This document shows positions 7,969-14,736 of a stretch of 45,985 nucleotides of DNA, in pieces. The translations under genes and the position numbers were made by a program. This DNA is from Mycobacterium sp. (GTDB lineage: Bacteria > Actinomycetota > Actinomycetes > Mycobacteriales > Mycobacteriaceae): positions 1 through 45,985 of the forward strand of contig JAGQTV010000091.1 of assembly GCA_020438845.1 (NCBI GenBank), read 5' to 3'. Below the pieces are notes generated by a model, which was given only the letters and a program-made list of their open reading frames with translations, was not told where the DNA came from and did no database searches. Numbering within the stretch: position 1 is the first letter of the stretch; each line of letters opens with the position of its first letter.

Positions 7969-8316
7969 TCAACGTCTCATTATGACGTAATCACAGTGAG
8001 CCGTGCGGCGGCTGCCGTTATAGAACCTGGGTTCGCCTTCTATCGACCACCGTTTGTCCTTCCACTCCACCTGAGACTGAGCACCCAGAACACCGGGATA
8101 ACCGACTAGCCGAAGGCGGTACTTGCTTTCGGTTTGGAAGCCGATCTTTTGGTCTTCGTCGCCGCCGGTAGCTGCTGCTGATGTGATGGGCTGGACTACC
8201 GCCCTACAGACCACACCGACCGAGCTAGCCCTGGTGATCGTGTTGCCGTCGATGTCGGTTGTGACTTCCTCGGGGAAGACGGTTACCAGTTCCGTTCCGC
8301 GTTGCAACAGACTCAT
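7969..8316 (-). CDS. Putative head-tail stopper/connector protein
   Basis: The 115-residue beta-rich protein occupies the last position of the head gene cluster. It has the general look of siphovirus head-closure (stopper) proteins: an early strand with LLQRGTELVTVFPEE, a polar loop and a final segment WSIEGEPRFYNGSRRTAHCDYVIMRR. Its start overlaps the preceding gene's stop (shared bases at 8316), implying coupling. Assignment rests on position and overall pattern, not on a motif. Downstream there are only 18 bp to the convergent membrane-protein gene. Confidence 0.55.
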   Translation of the reverse strand: MSLLQRGTELVTVFPEEVTTDIDGNTITRASSVGVVCRAVVQPITSAAATGGDEDQKIGFQTESKYRLRLVGYPGVLGAQSQVEWKDKRWSIEGEPRFYNGSRRTAHCDYVIMRR

Positions 8317-8696
8317 CAGCGACCGCTCATCATGGTTGAGAGGTCAGGCCCGAACGTGAACACCTTCCGGCGATAGCCCAGCGCCGCCCACTCCTCGGGA
8401 CGGATCTCCAACCGCCCGGAGGCCATCGCCTGACTGAGCATGTATGTGTAGTTCCCATCGGTCTCGGAGATCAGACCATCGGGGTTACGAACCAACCGAA
8501 GCACGGCTTCGGCCTCGACTTGGATCACGTCATCCTCGTTGATGTCGCCGGAGTCAACCTGGGCATCTAAATCGGTGATACGTCGCAGGATCATCCGCTC
8601 TACGTCGGCCAGCCTGGTCTCAACCAGGGTCGTCTCTTCGGGAGTCATCTCCCTGCCTAACCTGTCCTGTACGTCTGCGCTACTCGCGTAAGCCAT
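8316..8696 (-). CDS. Putative head-tail adaptor (Gp15/Gp19-like)
   Basis: The 126-residue, mostly helical protein begins MAYASSADVQDRLGREMTPEE and continues with LVETRLADVERMILRRI. This is the typical start of phage head-tail adaptor (connector) proteins that sit under the portal; the ETDGNYTYMLSQ region is also common in that family. It lies in the expected order after the capsid and before the stopper. In the satellite it would let element-encoded heads join helper-phage tails. It starts four bases after the upstream gene ends. Confidence 0.65.
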   Translation of the reverse strand: MAYASSADVQDRLGREMTPEETTLVETRLADVERMILRRITDLDAQVDSGDINEDDVIQVEAEAVLRLVRNPDGLISETDGNYTYMLSQAMASGRLEIRPEEWAALGYRRKVFTFGPDLSTMMSGR

Positions 8697-8700
8697 CTCG

Positions 8701-8985
8701 TCATTCCTTGTCTTGTAAGCGTTGTGAGTTCAAACGAACTCGGAAAAAGTTCTCCACCGAAACCCCAGCGGCCTCTCGGACAACCGTCAGCGTCTCCGAA
8801 GCGATACCGGGGGCTTGGGTGTTCAGCCAGTCAGCTACCCGTCCGCAGTGGGCTAGGTACTGGGCTACGGAGTCGAAGGGTTCAGCCCCTCGGAGTTCAT
8901 CGGGCATCCGGGCTATCAACGCGTCAGGGTCCATACCAGGAGCGGTCTTGTCGCGTCTGCGAGTTTTCGGCATCTGAGCAGGCAT
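8701..8985 (-). CDS. Small helical phage protein, function unknown
   Basis: The 94-residue protein starts with a basic segment (PKTRRRDKTAPG) followed by predicted helices (DALIARMPDEL, DSVAQYLAHCGRVADWLNTQ, ASETLTVVREAAG). No motif is recognised. It sits between the small terminase and the head-tail adaptor in the same orientation and is tightly spaced to the adaptor, so a packaging or head role is likely by context only. Confidence 0.5.
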   Translation of the reverse strand: MPAQMPKTRRRDKTAPGMDPDALIARMPDELRGAEPFDSVAQYLAHCGRVADWLNTQAPGIASETLTVVREAAGVSVENFFRVRLNSQRLQDKE

Positions 8986-9027
8986 CTTTTACTCACATCC
9001 TGTTGATAGTCGTGTGCATATCCGGGG

Positions 9028-9504
9028 TCACAGATCCGGTGCTCCCTCAAAGTTCAAGCGCGCCAACAGTTGTGACAGCAGCCCCCGCTGAAACCGGACC
9101 TCGGACACCAACGGGTGAATCACCTTCTGCCCAGCCGAACCCCGGACCGTCAGCGGCTCACTCCGGGCGGCGCGCTCTAACTCAGCGATAGCATCCGAAA
9201 CCCGGCAAGCGTGCGTGAGGATCTCCACCTTGTGCGGCTCATAGTCAAGCTCATATTCAGCTAAGACGGTCTTCCAGAGCTTTTGCCCAGCCGTACCAAA
9301 GCCTTTCGGCATTCGTAAAGTCATCGTTCTTCCGATCAATTCAGGCCCGATCAGGGCATTCGGTGAAAATCCAGCGGCTAAAAGTTGCAGCGGATGCGTC
9401 ACCCGCATGACGGCCCGGTCGACGTGCCCGCGTGGGGGTATGCCCCCCTGGGGGGCGGGTAACCCGTTGTGCCCCAACGGGTCTGGGGGTACCGTGGTGG
9501 CCAT
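9028..9504 (-). CDS. Phage terminase small subunit, P27 family
   Basis: The core pattern PKGFGTAGQKLWKTVLAEYELDYEPHKVEIL, then THACRVSDAIAELE, then GQKVIHPLVSEVRFQRGLLSQLL, is the hallmark of P27-type small terminases, which recognise the packaging site. No large terminase is encoded in the element, so it probably redirects a helper phage's packaging motor. The N-terminal 60 residues before the core are unusual and proline-rich. ATG 9504 is the chosen start; GTG 9513 and an internal ATG before the core are alternatives. Its 5' end is divergent from a small forward gene, so the two share a short control region. Confidence 0.7.
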   Translation of the reverse strand: MATTVPPDPLGHNGLPAPQGGIPPRGHVDRAVMRVTHPLQLLAAGFSPNALIGPELIGRTMTLRMPKGFGTAGQKLWKTVLAEYELDYEPHKVEILTHACRVSDAIAELERAARSEPLTVRGSAGQKVIHPLVSEVRFQRGLLSQLLARLNFEGAPDL

Positions 9505-9536
9505 CCCCTCCACCTCACCTACGACAGGAGACCCCC

Positions 9537-9743
9537 GTGATACCCCAGGCGATACTCGCCACCGCCATAGCCCTGCTACCCCTAGCCGGGGGCACCCCGG
9601 CCCCTACCCACTACCCCATGCCTGCCTCGGGGGTGGTGGCCTCACTGCTACCCGGTGGCATACCGGAGGACGGGGACGGGGTGGTACAGGAGGATGAGGA
9701 GGGGTGGAACTGCCTCACCATGGGTAACCGACGGTGCGGCTGA
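9537..9743 (+). CDS. Small exported-type protein with a Cys-containing C terminus (element cargo)
   Basis: GTG 9537 is preceded by AGGAG (9526-9530) with six-base spacing. It encodes 68 residues: a hydrophobic N-terminal segment (IPQAILATAIALLPLAGG), a Pro/Gly-rich stretch, an acidic run and the ending GWNCLTMGNRRCG. From memory, a similar CxTMGNxxCG ending recurs in small actinobacteriophage proteins of unknown role. It lies forward between reverse-strand terminase and zinc-finger genes, so it has its own promoter. It may be membrane-anchored or exported; no function is known. Confidence 0.6.
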   Translation: MIPQAILATAIALLPLAGGTPAPTHYPMPASGVVASLLPGGIPEDGDGVVQEDEEGWNCLTMGNRRCG

Positions 9744-9748
9744 CGCTG

Positions 9749-10066
9749 TCAGCTTTCTGGTTCGACCGTTCGATAGTCACCGGTTACGACCGCGTTCCAC
9801 TTCACCTCGGACATACCCACGGACTGGGCGACAGTCTTCAGGTGCGACTCAAGCATGCGGATCTCGGTCAGCGAATCGGACATCTCGACAGCCAGCGCCC
9901 ACAGCCGGGAACCCTCGTTTGCTCCGACCGCTTCACAGATCCGTTGCGCCCGATCCATCTGAGCATCAACCGCGTGACACACCGCCGAGCAGTACCGGTG
10001 TTGTCGTGAGCGTTTCGCTGTGCAGGTTTCCCGGCTGCATGTCCGGTCTCTGAATCGTCTGGTCAT
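9749..10066 (-). CDS. Small zinc-finger-like phage protein
   Basis: The 105-residue protein has a Cys/His-rich N terminus (CSRETCTAKRSRQHRYCSAVCHAV), consistent with one zinc site. A long helical region rich in Glu, Leu and Ser follows (RICEAVGANEGSRLWALAVEMSDSL, TEIRMLESHLKTVAQSVG). ATG 10066 has GAGGAAG upstream. It may bind DNA or RNA. It lies just after the capsid gene, which suggests a late role, but no family was recognised. Confidence 0.5.
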   Translation of the reverse strand: MTRRFRDRTCSRETCTAKRSRQHRYCSAVCHAVDAQMDRAQRICEAVGANEGSRLWALAVEMSDSLTEIRMLESHLKTVAQSVGMSEVKWNAVVTGDYRTVEPES

Positions 10067-10144
10067 TGCTTCCTCTTCGTAGGTACAAGGGAAGGGAAGA
10101 GATCCCCCGACCGAAGCCGGGGAACCCCCTCACCAACCAGCGAG

Positions 10145-10996
10145 CTAGACGCTCGCAGACTCCTCGTAGAGACGGACGATGCCCGCCGGGTTAGCGAAGC
10201 CGAACCCGACCCGAGACACAGCCCTGATCTGGACAGCGTCATACCCGAACGCGGCGTCTTTTGAAGTAGCCAACGTGGTACCCATTCGGCGAACCACCAT
10301 TATCTGAGACTGATCGACAGCCCAGGCGTTACCAGCGGTGACGTGCGGCGAGACCAGAGCGACCAGACCAGCGAGCTTTATCCCGTCATCGACGGTCTCC
10401 AGTAGGCCCATGTTCGATCCGCTAGCTTGCTTCGCCTTGGCCAGGGCCAGAGCCACGTCTGGGGCCAGGACGATATGGGTCAGTTCCGCACCTTCGGCAA
10501 TAGCCGCCGACTTCGCGTCGTGAACGTGATCGAGCGTGTCCCAAACCGACTCGGTATCCACCACCTGATACAGCACGTCGGACTCACCCTCCAGCGACAG
10601 CAACCCCGAAGGACCGTTACTGGTGGTGTCGGAGAAGAACGCGGCGTCGATCTTCTTTGCGATATCGCGGGCCAGAGACCTCCCGATCACAGCGGCGATA
10701 GCAGGGTCAGTGTCGTCGGCGGCTTCGTTGGAAACCTGAGTACGGCCAGCTACCTTCGTCGGGACAACGACAACCTCGGAGGTATCGGGATCAACCAGCG
10801 TGATCTCGGTGTTTTCAGCGAACCATCCCGAAGAAGGATCACTCACAAGAATCGGGAACCGGACCTGGTGTTTGGTGGTATCGACCACGGTGCCAATCTT
10901 GAAAGCGACGCTCTTAGCGTCCACCTCGGTATCAATGAGCTTCCCGTAATCCTCCGGAGTAAAAGCGTTCTCCAGAGTTGAGTTCAATACAGCCAT
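10145..10996 (-). CDS. Major capsid protein, HK97 fold
   Basis: The 283-residue protein has the features of phage HK97-type capsid proteins. An N-arm leads to VRFPILVSDPSSGWFAENTEIT, followed by the central helix region LARDIAKKIDAAFFSDT and a late beta segment with AFGYDAVQIRAVSRVGFGFANPAGIVRLY. No protease domain is fused and no separate protease gene is visible, so the shell may not be proteolytically matured, or a helper protease is used. A GAGGAG site precedes ATG 10996, and a strong hairpin (11021-11039) lies in the leader. The downstream gap 10067-10144 contains only a short GC hairpin (CCCCG/CGGGG). Confidence 0.85.
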   Translation of the reverse strand: MAVLNSTLENAFTPEDYGKLIDTEVDAKSVAFKIGTVVDTTKHQVRFPILVSDPSSGWFAENTEITLVDPDTSEVVVVPTKVAGRTQVSNEAADDTDPAIAAVIGRSLARDIAKKIDAAFFSDTTSNGPSGLLSLEGESDVLYQVVDTESVWDTLDHVHDAKSAAIAEGAELTHIVLAPDVALALAKAKQASGSNMGLLETVDDGIKLAGLVALVSPHVTAGNAWAVDQSQIMVVRRMGTTLATSKDAAFGYDAVQIRAVSRVGFGFANPAGIVRLYEESASV

Positions 10997-11020
10997 TCTG
11001 TTTGCTCCTCAAACAGTTGT

Positions 11021-11039
11021 CGGCCCGGATTCCGGGCCG
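11021..11039 (-). promoter_or_regulatory. Perfect hairpin in the capsid mRNA leader
   Basis: CGGCCCGGA, one base, then TCCGGGCCG is a near-gapless palindrome 25 bp upstream of the capsid start codon. It has no T-run, so it is not an intrinsic terminator. It could stabilise the abundant capsid message, separate it from the scaffold message by processing, or bind a regulator. The rest of the gap between the scaffold-like and capsid genes (11040-11142) shows nothing else. Confidence 0.45.
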
Positions 11040-11142
11040 GGGTGAATGTGTGAAAGACACCGGGCACGGCCAGATGTCGGGATGGGGCACTGCCCCGAAC
11101 GCGGGTTACCGCCTAGCGAGACGGCGACCTAGCGGGAAAGAT

Positions 11143-11565
11143 CTAAGGACGGAGAAGGTCCGAGAACGTAGGGGACGGCTTACCGCCGCCGCCGTGAAGG
11201 CCCTGGGTGGGATCGACAGCCGGTGAATGCTTCGCTAGTCCTGGCCTTGAGCCGACGAGATTCCGGACCACGGCGTCAACCTTGCTGGGATCAACCTCGC
11301 CATCACTCATCAGGTCGGAAACGGTGACGCCACCGACCGAGAACAGATCAGCAGGCTCGGCTAGGCCACGGCTGGCGATACGCTCGGCTTCCCGTTGGTG
11401 GAGTTGCTCAATCCGGGCGATGAGTTCGTCCCGCTCCTGCCTGGCGCTGTTGCGCTCTACCCGATACTTCGCTTCTCGGTTCCCGGTGGGCTGCTCGGCC
11501 TGGTCCGGTTCTTGAGCCGGCTCAAGGTTGGTTTCGGCTTCCGGTGTTGTCGTGGTTTCTGTCAT
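11143..11565 (-). CDS. Scaffold-like head assembly protein
   Basis: The 140-residue protein is acidic at its N terminus, with TTTPEAETNLEPAQEPDQAEQ repeats. It then forms a strongly charged coiled coil (YRVERNSARQERDELIARIEQLHQREAER) and ends in a Gly/Pro-rich tail. That architecture, placed directly upstream of the capsid gene, is typical of phage scaffolding proteins. ATG 11565 is chosen because GGAG precedes it and the upstream extension overlaps the neighbouring gene. Family assignment is by architecture and location only. Confidence 0.65.
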   Translation of the reverse strand: MTETTTTPEAETNLEPAQEPDQAEQPTGNREAKYRVERNSARQERDELIARIEQLHQREAERIASRGLAEPADLFSVGGVTVSDLMSDGEVDPSKVDAVVRNLVGSRPGLAKHSPAVDPTQGLHGGGGKPSPTFSDLLRP

Positions 11566-11566
11566 G

Positions 11567-11926
11567 TCACTTGCTCCAATCGAAAACGAGCCGCCAACCA
11601 AGCGGGAGGGAGCCAGCATCAACCGGCGGCCTTCCGTAGAGGGGCACCACCTGGCCGCGTGGTGGGCTGTAACTTCCAGCCGGGGTCATCTGCCGAACCC
11701 GCTCCACCGGCATATCCAGCCACCGCGACAACTCCGATTCAGTCATCAGCAGCGGGGCGTTCTCCTCCACGCACAACAGACACATCCGGGGGTCGATACG
11801 GTCGTACCGGTCGGTCGGGAACTCGCTGTGAGGCTTACGGGTACGGCAATCGCGGCATGTCTTCTCCGGGCTGGTTCTAGGGGTGGTTTTGGCTTCTATA
11901 ACTGCGCTGGTCAAAGCGTCGTCCAA
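11567..11926 (-). CDS. Zinc-ribbon protein with a helix-turn-helix-like C terminus
   Basis: The 119-residue protein has a zinc knuckle typical of phage HNH/recombination accessory proteins (CRDCRTRKPHSEFP...RMCLLC). A predicted DNA-binding helix pair follows (TESELSRWLDMPVERVRQM) and then a basic, aromatic tail. The TTG start at 11926 is weakly supported; it lies just past an intrinsic terminator for the upstream transcript, so its own promoter may overlap that terminator. The frame ends one codon before the scaffold-like gene. It may regulate the head operon, but that is inference. Confidence 0.5.
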   Translation of the reverse strand: MDDALTSAVIEAKTTPRTSPEKTCRDCRTRKPHSEFPTDRYDRIDPRMCLLCVEENAPLLMTESELSRWLDMPVERVRQMTPAGSYSPPRGQVVPLYGRPPVDAGSLPLGWRLVFDWSK

Positions 11927-11928
11927 TC

Positions 11929-11955
11929 AAAAAAGGCCCGGTGTAGTCGCCGGGC
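11929..11955 (-). terminator. Intrinsic terminator after the 11990-12447 gene pair
   Basis: Read on the reverse strand, the stem GCCCGG/CCGGGC with an eight-base loop is followed by six T residues. It closes the transcript of the two small genes upstream and separates them from the head genes. Confidence 0.75.
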
Positions 11956-11989
11956 GGGTCTGGGTGGTGTGGTGGTACCGGAGAGGCGG

Positions 11990-12280
11990 TTAGGCGGCGG
12001 CGTGCTCGGCCTCGGAGGCCGGTTGCCAGGTTTCGTCTGCCCGGATGTCAGCCAGCGAGGTGAACAGCCCAGCCGGGGGTGGCGGCTTCTGGTAGCGCCG
12101 CATATACAGATCACGTCTCCGGGCTATGTCGCCGCCGTGCCAAGGTTCGTCCCCCGCTTCTCGGATGGCAGCCACATACGGCTCGTTAAGAGTCAGGTAT
12201 TCCTGAAACTGGGCCTCGCGCTGGTCGTCTAGGGACATCTGCCAGAGCGGCAACGGCGGTCTAGTTAGTGGCTCAGTCAT
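11990..12280 (-). CDS. Small charged phage protein, unknown
   Basis: The 96-residue protein is rich in acidic and aromatic residues (DDQREAQFQEYLTLNEPYVAAIREAGDE, DIARRRDLYMRRYQKPPPP). Its ATG overlaps the preceding gene's stop (TGATG), so the two are translationally coupled. A strong terminator follows. No family was recognised. Confidence 0.5.
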   Translation of the reverse strand: MTEPLTRPPLPLWQMSLDDQREAQFQEYLTLNEPYVAAIREAGDEPWHGGDIARRRDLYMRRYQKPPPPAGLFTSLADIRADETWQPASEAEHAAA

Positions 12281-12447
12281 CAGCCCCGGTCCCAGGTCGC
12301 AACGGTCAAGCCGTCAAAAGGGTTACCGGGAACGTCACCAAACAAGACGGTGGAACGGTCGGGGTAGGTGTCCCAGACGGTGCGGTAGGCGGGCTGGCGG
12401 TCGGAGTCGGCCAGATGTTCTAGGGCTTTAAGAATCGGGTCAAGCAT
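12280..12447 (-). CDS. Small unknown protein of 55 residues
   Basis: The reading frame from ATG 12447, preceded by AGGAGA, encodes 55 residues starting MLDPILKALEHLADSDRQPAYRTV and ending TVATWDRG. The stop overlaps the start of the next gene. The strong ribosome site and the coupling are the evidence that it is real. Function unknown. Confidence 0.55.
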   Translation of the reverse strand: MLDPILKALEHLADSDRQPAYRTVWDTYPDRSTVLFGDVPGNPFDGLTVATWDRG

Positions 12448-12485
12448 GGTTTCTCCTGGGTGTTGTGCGCCCGAAGGCGCATACG

Positions 12486-12512
12486 AAAAAGTCCCCGGCT
12501 ATCACCAGGGAC
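12486..12512 (-). terminator. Intrinsic terminator downstream of the helicase gene
   Basis: On the reverse strand the stem GTCCCTGG/CCGGGGAC (one mismatch) with loop TGATAG is followed by five T residues. It terminates the helicase transcript, so the 55-residue gene just below needs its own promoter or read-through. Confidence 0.7.
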
Positions 12513-12539
12513 TCGGTGGACGGAAACGATGAAGGACAT

Positions 12540-12601
12540 CCCCTCGCTACCGCTCGGGGTGCTGTTCTGTTGGGATACCCCCCTCGCTATCGCTCGGGGG
12601 G
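12540..12601. repeat. Two similar GC hairpins in the helicase 3' untranslated region
   Basis: Hairpin one (12540-12559) has arms CCCC/GGGG around TCGCTACCGCTC. Hairpin two (12578-12601) has arms CCCCCC/GGGGGG around TCGCTATCGCTC. The loops differ at one base, so these are two copies of one element. They lie between the candidate replication iterons and the terminator. Role unknown. Confidence 0.6.
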
Positions 12602-12640
12602 CCGTTCATCGTCCTTACTAGTGCTGGAAGTGAAAAGTTC

Positions 12641-12765
12641 TGCACCTTTTGCACCCAAACTACCTCTGATCAGGCAACTTACCCGCGAGTAGGGTGCAAC
12701 GGGGGTGCAAAACTCGCCTCGTAGGGTGCAAAACTCGGGCTGTAGGGTGCAAAACTCGCCTGCTC
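12641..12765. repeat. Iteron-like repeats, candidate replication origin of the element
   Basis: GGGTGCAA occurs four times in direct orientation (12692, 12703, 12724, 12745). The last three copies belong to 21-bp units sharing GGGTGCAAAACTCG. One inverted copy, TTGCACCC (12649-12656), and a partial one, TGCACC (12641-12646), lie just outside the helicase stop. The direct copies are inside the last 30 codons of the helicase and encode its SFAPY repeats. Satellites and phage P4 commonly place iterons beside their replication initiator/helicase gene, so this is a plausible origin. Confidence 0.55.
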
Positions 12766-14085
12766 AGGACCGGGTTCAAACTCCCAACCACGGACACCTT
12801 TACGGGTCTTCGGCTCCCCCAACACTGCCGCTACACGGGCGTAGAAATTGCCTTTGGTCAGTGCGTTTTTTCCGTTGCCGTCTTCGATCCAGTTCCGGTA
12901 ATCGGCATAAACCCGCTGGCGCTCCTGAAAGTTCTTCAGAGTCGTCTCCTCCAGCCACGTCCTGACCGGGTCGGAGCGGTTAGCGAAGACGGCGTGTGCC
13001 CGCTGGCCGGGGTCAGACTCCCGAATCTGGAACGGATGAGCCACAGCGTGCGCTAACAACTTGCCCGTGATCGCCGGAAGCTCAGCCGACAGACGAGACT
13101 CCAGATCGGTATCCGAACCGTCGAACTGATTAGGAAACTCCACCACCTCCCAGCGACGGAGATAGCCGTGGGACGTATCGGCAGAGGTCGGAATCTGGTT
13201 GGCGCTGAAGACCGGAACCGCCCAGACCCTGCCCTTGAACGGCTTAGCGTTCTTGACATCCATACGGACGGTGTCTTCCCCGGTGATCTGTTTGAACTTG
13301 CCGGTGTGGGTGATGTGTTCGCCGTCGATGTCCCCGACGATGTTGATCGGCACGCCGTAGAGGTCGGAAGCCGCAAACCGGGTAGACAACTCCTGAAGCG
13401 AGACATGCGCGGCGTTCTGTTTGCCGATCATCGACTCCACCAACCGGAGCAGGACACCTTTGCCGTTGCGGCCAGACCCAGAGAACATCACCGCTTTCTG
13501 ACGCGGGTTCCCCGGCACCAACAGATAGGCCAGGATGTCGAGAACACGCTCTGGATCACCGGGATGAAGGACCGACTTCAAGAACAGATCAAACTCCGGG
13601 GTCGGGGCATCGAAATCGGGTTCCACCTGAAGCTGGTAGGTCGTCACCACGTGGGAGTCGTGCGGATGGATCTCGCCAGATTCGATATGGAACAGCCCAG
13701 ACGGCACCGAGATATAACGCGTATCCGGCCAATCAGGCTGAATCAACTCCCCGTCATTGAACAGCTTTGAGTACAGGTAGTTTGCGACCGTGGTCGTGTC
13801 GGGGGTTCGGAACGTGCGCCCGATCTTCCGGGGTAGCCGCCTAGCGACCACCTTGCGGGATTCCTTCCACACGCCGTTGTCGTACTCCCAGAACGCATCC
13901 GAGATCGGATCGACCCGAATAGGGCCATCTGCCAACACAGCGCCCGCCCAGTACGGAGTGTTAAAGCCGTTGGAGCGGTCTGGATCGACGTGGCCGTGGG
14001 TTACCCTCGGATTGACAGGCAGAGAGGCACAACAGCACGGGAGCCTGTTGCAGAAACGGCATACATTCTCCCCGGCGCTACTCAC
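12679..14085 (-). CDS. SF3 (D5/P4-type) replicative helicase
   Basis: The 468-residue protein has an N-terminal Cys cluster (CRFCNRLPCCC, residues 9-19) and a D5-N-like middle region. Its AAA+ superfamily-3 core shows Walker A GSGRNGKG (203-210), Walker B in INIVGDIDGE (248-257), KQITGEDTVRMDVK, the sensor asparagine in VFSANQIP and an arginine-rich YLRRWEVVEFP. No primase Toprim domain is visible. It resembles the phiRv1 protein Rv1582c in type and length (recalled). It probably initiates replication of the excised element. The C-terminal 25 residues repeat SFAPY because iteron-like DNA lies in the gene's 3' end. The start is GTG 14085, which overlaps the end of the upstream 46-codon gene. 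Confidence 0.82.
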   Translation of the reverse strand: MSSAGENVCRFCNRLPCCCASLPVNPRVTHGHVDPDRSNGFNTPYWAGAVLADGPIRVDPISDAFWEYDNGVWKESRKVVARRLPRKIGRTFRTPDTTTVANYLYSKLFNDGELIQPDWPDTRYISVPSGLFHIESGEIHPHDSHVVTTYQLQVEPDFDAPTPEFDLFLKSVLHPGDPERVLDILAYLLVPGNPRQKAVMFSGSGRNGKGVLLRLVESMIGKQNAAHVSLQELSTRFAASDLYGVPINIVGDIDGEHITHTGKFKQITGEDTVRMDVKNAKPFKGRVWAVPVFSANQIPTSADTSHGYLRRWEVVEFPNQFDGSDTDLESRLSAELPAITGKLLAHAVAHPFQIRESDPGQRAHAVFANRSDPVRTWLEETTLKNFQERQRVYADYRNWIEDGNGKNALTKGNFYARVAAVLGEPKTRKGVRGWEFEPGPEQASFAPYSPSFAPYEASFAPPLHPTRG

Positions 14086-14218
14086 TGGCAGCCCCCTTTA
14101 AGACCAACGCCGCCAAAGCATCACGGGCCTCGTTGCGCTGCTGCCTAAGCTGCTGATTCTCCCGTCGTAGGCGACGGACCTCGCCCTGCCAATCGGCGGG
14201 TAATTCTTCGATACTCAT
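14078..14218 (-). CDS. Small coiled-coil protein of 46 residues
   Basis: ATG 14218 has a very strong AGGAGGG site seven bases upstream. The product is MSIEELPADWQGEVRRLRR followed by a Gln/Arg-rich helix and a short hydrophobic end. Its TAG (14078-14080) lies inside the start of the helicase gene, an eight-base overlap that couples the two. It may be a helicase partner or DNA-binding helix. The reading frame is below usual length cut-offs. Confidence 0.65.
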   Translation of the reverse strand: MSIEELPADWQGEVRRLRRENQQLRQQRNEARDALAALVLKGAASE

Positions 14219-14284
14219 ATTTTTCCCTCCTGGGGATATAGGCCGGATAAACCGGCGATTAGTGGGTGCGGCGTCAAGCCGCTA

Positions 14285-14446
14285 CTACGAGGAGGCCAAA
14301 GCCTGGATTTCTTTGAGTCGGAGACGCGCGTGGCGACACGCTTCTCGGTACCGCTGTTCGTTGGACCGTGAGCACACAACACAACTGCCGTTGCTGCGCC
14401 TGTCCTGTGGCCCTCTGATCTCGTGGCCGTTCCTGCACGTTGTCAT
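14285..14446 (-). CDS. Small zinc-finger protein of 53 residues
   Basis: From ATG 14446 (site GGAGGGAG upstream) the product begins MTTCRNGHEIRGPQDRR, continues with SCVVCSRSNEQRYREAC and ends in a basic helix. The CxxxH...CxxC arrangement is typical of small actinophage zinc-finger proteins, some of which are HNH remnants. No catalytic HNH residues are present. It lies between a terminator (14487-14511) and the coiled-coil/helicase pair. Confidence 0.6.
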   Translation of the reverse strand: MTTCRNGHEIRGPQDRRSNGSCVVCSRSNEQRYREACRHARLRLKEIQALASS

Positions 14447-14486
14447 GTGCTCCCTCCGGTTAAATGCGCCATCGACGGCGGGGAAT

Positions 14487-14511
14487 AAAAAAGGCCCTGA
14501 GAACCAGGGCC
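14487..14511 (-). terminator. Intrinsic terminator upstream of the helicase cluster
   Basis: On the reverse strand, perfect arms GGCCCTG/CAGGGCC with a five-base loop are followed by six T residues. It ends the transcript that starts near 15500 and carries the 195-residue gene. Confidence 0.8.
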
Positions 14512-14537
14512 TGATGTGGCTGGGTGAAGGGCAGAGA

Positions 14538-14585
14538 CCCCCGGCTGCCGACACTGTAAGGAAGTAGTCCCAAAACAGCCGGGGG
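14538..14585. repeat. Long-loop inverted repeat in a non-coding stretch
   Basis: CCCCCGGCTG (14538-14547) and CAGCCGGGGG (14576-14585) are perfect 10-base arms around a 28-base loop. They lie in a 225-bp non-coding gap (14512-14736) just upstream of a terminator, so a structured RNA leader, trailer or small RNA is possible. CACTTTTAGTG at 14718-14728 is a second small symmetric element. No coding frame with a ribosome site was found in this gap. Confidence 0.5.
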
Positions 14586-14736
14586 GCTCAAGCCGTGAGT
14601 AACACCCAGAATTACGTCACGGGACAACCGCTGGAATCCCCATGAAAGCCAGCGGAAGAGTAAGAGCCCAAACGGTCGGGCTGGGAGTGGCAGCGCAACA
14701 AACCTCTGGCCCCTACACTTTTAGTGAATAAAGGCT

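Noticed and set aside
10427-10981. Forward 184-codon frame opposite the capsid gene
   Set aside because: It is antisense to an HK97-type capsid; no domain is seen and its start lies mid-gene.
12703-12765. Repeat array considered as a CRISPR
   Set aside because: The units are contiguous 21-bp repeats without spacers and lie within a coding sequence; no cas genes are present.
13168-13770. Forward 200-codon frame inside the helicase gene
   Set aside because: The opposite strand carries intact SF3 helicase motifs; the forward product is a low-complexity Arg/His/Asp mix.
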